Below, piece by piece: positions 6,236 through 6,331 of a DNA stretch of 6,331 bases. The notes beneath the pieces were generated by a model. It saw only the letters and a list, made by a program, of their open reading frames with translations. It was not told the origin of the DNA and made no database searches. Positions within the stretch are counted from its first letter, which is position 1. Every line of letters starts with the position of its first letter. Both the position numbers and the translations under genes were made by a program. This DNA comes from an uncultured Bacillota bacterium (lineage in GTDB: Bacteria > Bacillota > Clostridia > Peptostreptococcales > Anaerovoracaceae): contig CAMOZS010000101.1 of NCBI GenBank assembly GCA_946631075.1, positions 1 to 6,331 on the forward strand, given 5' to 3'.

Positions 6236-6258
6236 AGACAGAGAACCGTCCCCTGTCT
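6236..6258 (-). repeat. REP-like hairpin repeat, copy 2 (inverted)
   Basis: AGACAG (6236–6241) and CTGTCT (6253–6258) form a perfect 6-bp stem around an 11-nt loop that is the reverse complement of the loop in copy 1. Over 24 bases (6234–6257) only one base differs from copy 1. It lies 2 nt from the stop of the minus-strand gene at the right edge, so both copies hug a gene end in the same orientation relative to that gene. Confidence 0.75.
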
Positions 6259-6260
6259 CA

Positions 6261-6331
6261 TTACAGTCCGTAGATGTTGGTCATGTGCTCCAGGAAGACC
6301 TTGTAGGCCCGGACGCCTTCGTAGACGTCCG
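6261..6331 (-). CDS. 3' end of a convergent gene, product not recognised
   Basis: Read on the minus strand, the frame is open from the window edge to TAA at 6261–6263. It encodes the last 22 residues, DVYEGVRAYKVFLEHMTNIYGL, with codons that mostly end in G or C, like the genes around it. The bidirectional terminator and the REP-like hairpin directly beyond the stop are what one expects at a true gene end. The fragment is too short to name a family; the mix of aromatic and charged residues suggests the C-terminal helix of a soluble protein. The reading could be chance, since only 71 nt are visible. Confidence 0.55.
   Translation of the reverse strand, partial: DVYEGVRAYKVFLEHMTNIYGL

Noticed and set aside
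6193..6273. Possible 26-residue peptide starting MKKGGCGRLFF, with AGAGG 8 nt upstream
   Set aside because: It is made entirely of the terminator stem and the REP-like repeat and runs into the convergent gene; termination should precede its translation. A real small protein is unlikely.

Overview
The window looks like chromosomal DNA of a fairly GC-rich Bacillota, most likely a Clostridia-type gut or rumen anaerobe. The reasons are luxS next to an MTA/SAH nucleosidase, strong AGGAGG-type ribosome binding sites, a PadR–DUF1700–DUF4097 operon of the kind common in Clostridia, and a LemA–DUF2207 pair. This taxonomic placement is inference. No phage, transposase, CRISPR, tRNA or rRNA signal is visible.

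Left block (1–4070, + strand) is one tightly packed run of five genes. It holds the 3' part of a lemA-family gene, a DUF2207 membrane protein with a glycine-rich tail, MTA/SAH nucleosidase, LuxS (S-ribosylhomocysteine lyase) and a LOG-family nucleoside-monophosphate phosphoribohydrolase. Junctions are a 20-nt overlap, TAATG-type contact, a 1-nt gap and ATGA overlap, so co-transcription and translational coupling are likely. MTA/SAH nucleosidase and LuxS are consecutive steps of S-adenosylhomocysteine recycling: SAH gives adenine plus S-ribosylhomocysteine, which gives homocysteine plus DPD, the AI-2 precursor. LOG is another base-releasing enzyme. LemA and DUF2207 are envelope proteins of uncertain function.

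The spacer 4071–4255 holds a REP-like hairpin that starts at the LOG stop codon, a rho-independent terminator, and an AT-rich promoter (TTGACA, 17 bp, TATAGT) overlapped by two inverted repeats that are candidate PadR operators. It drives the right block (4256–6175, + strand): a PadR-family repressor, a DUF1700/HAAS membrane protein and a membrane-anchored DUF4097 beta-solenoid protein, again with overlapping junctions. This looks like an autoregulated envelope-stress or membrane-associated module.

At 6176–6260 there is a strong bidirectional terminator and a second, inverted copy of the REP-like hairpin (23 of 24 bases identical to the first). The window ends inside the 3' end of a convergent minus-strand gene (6261–6331). 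The most notable non-genic signal is this inverted REP-like pair bracketing the PadR module.
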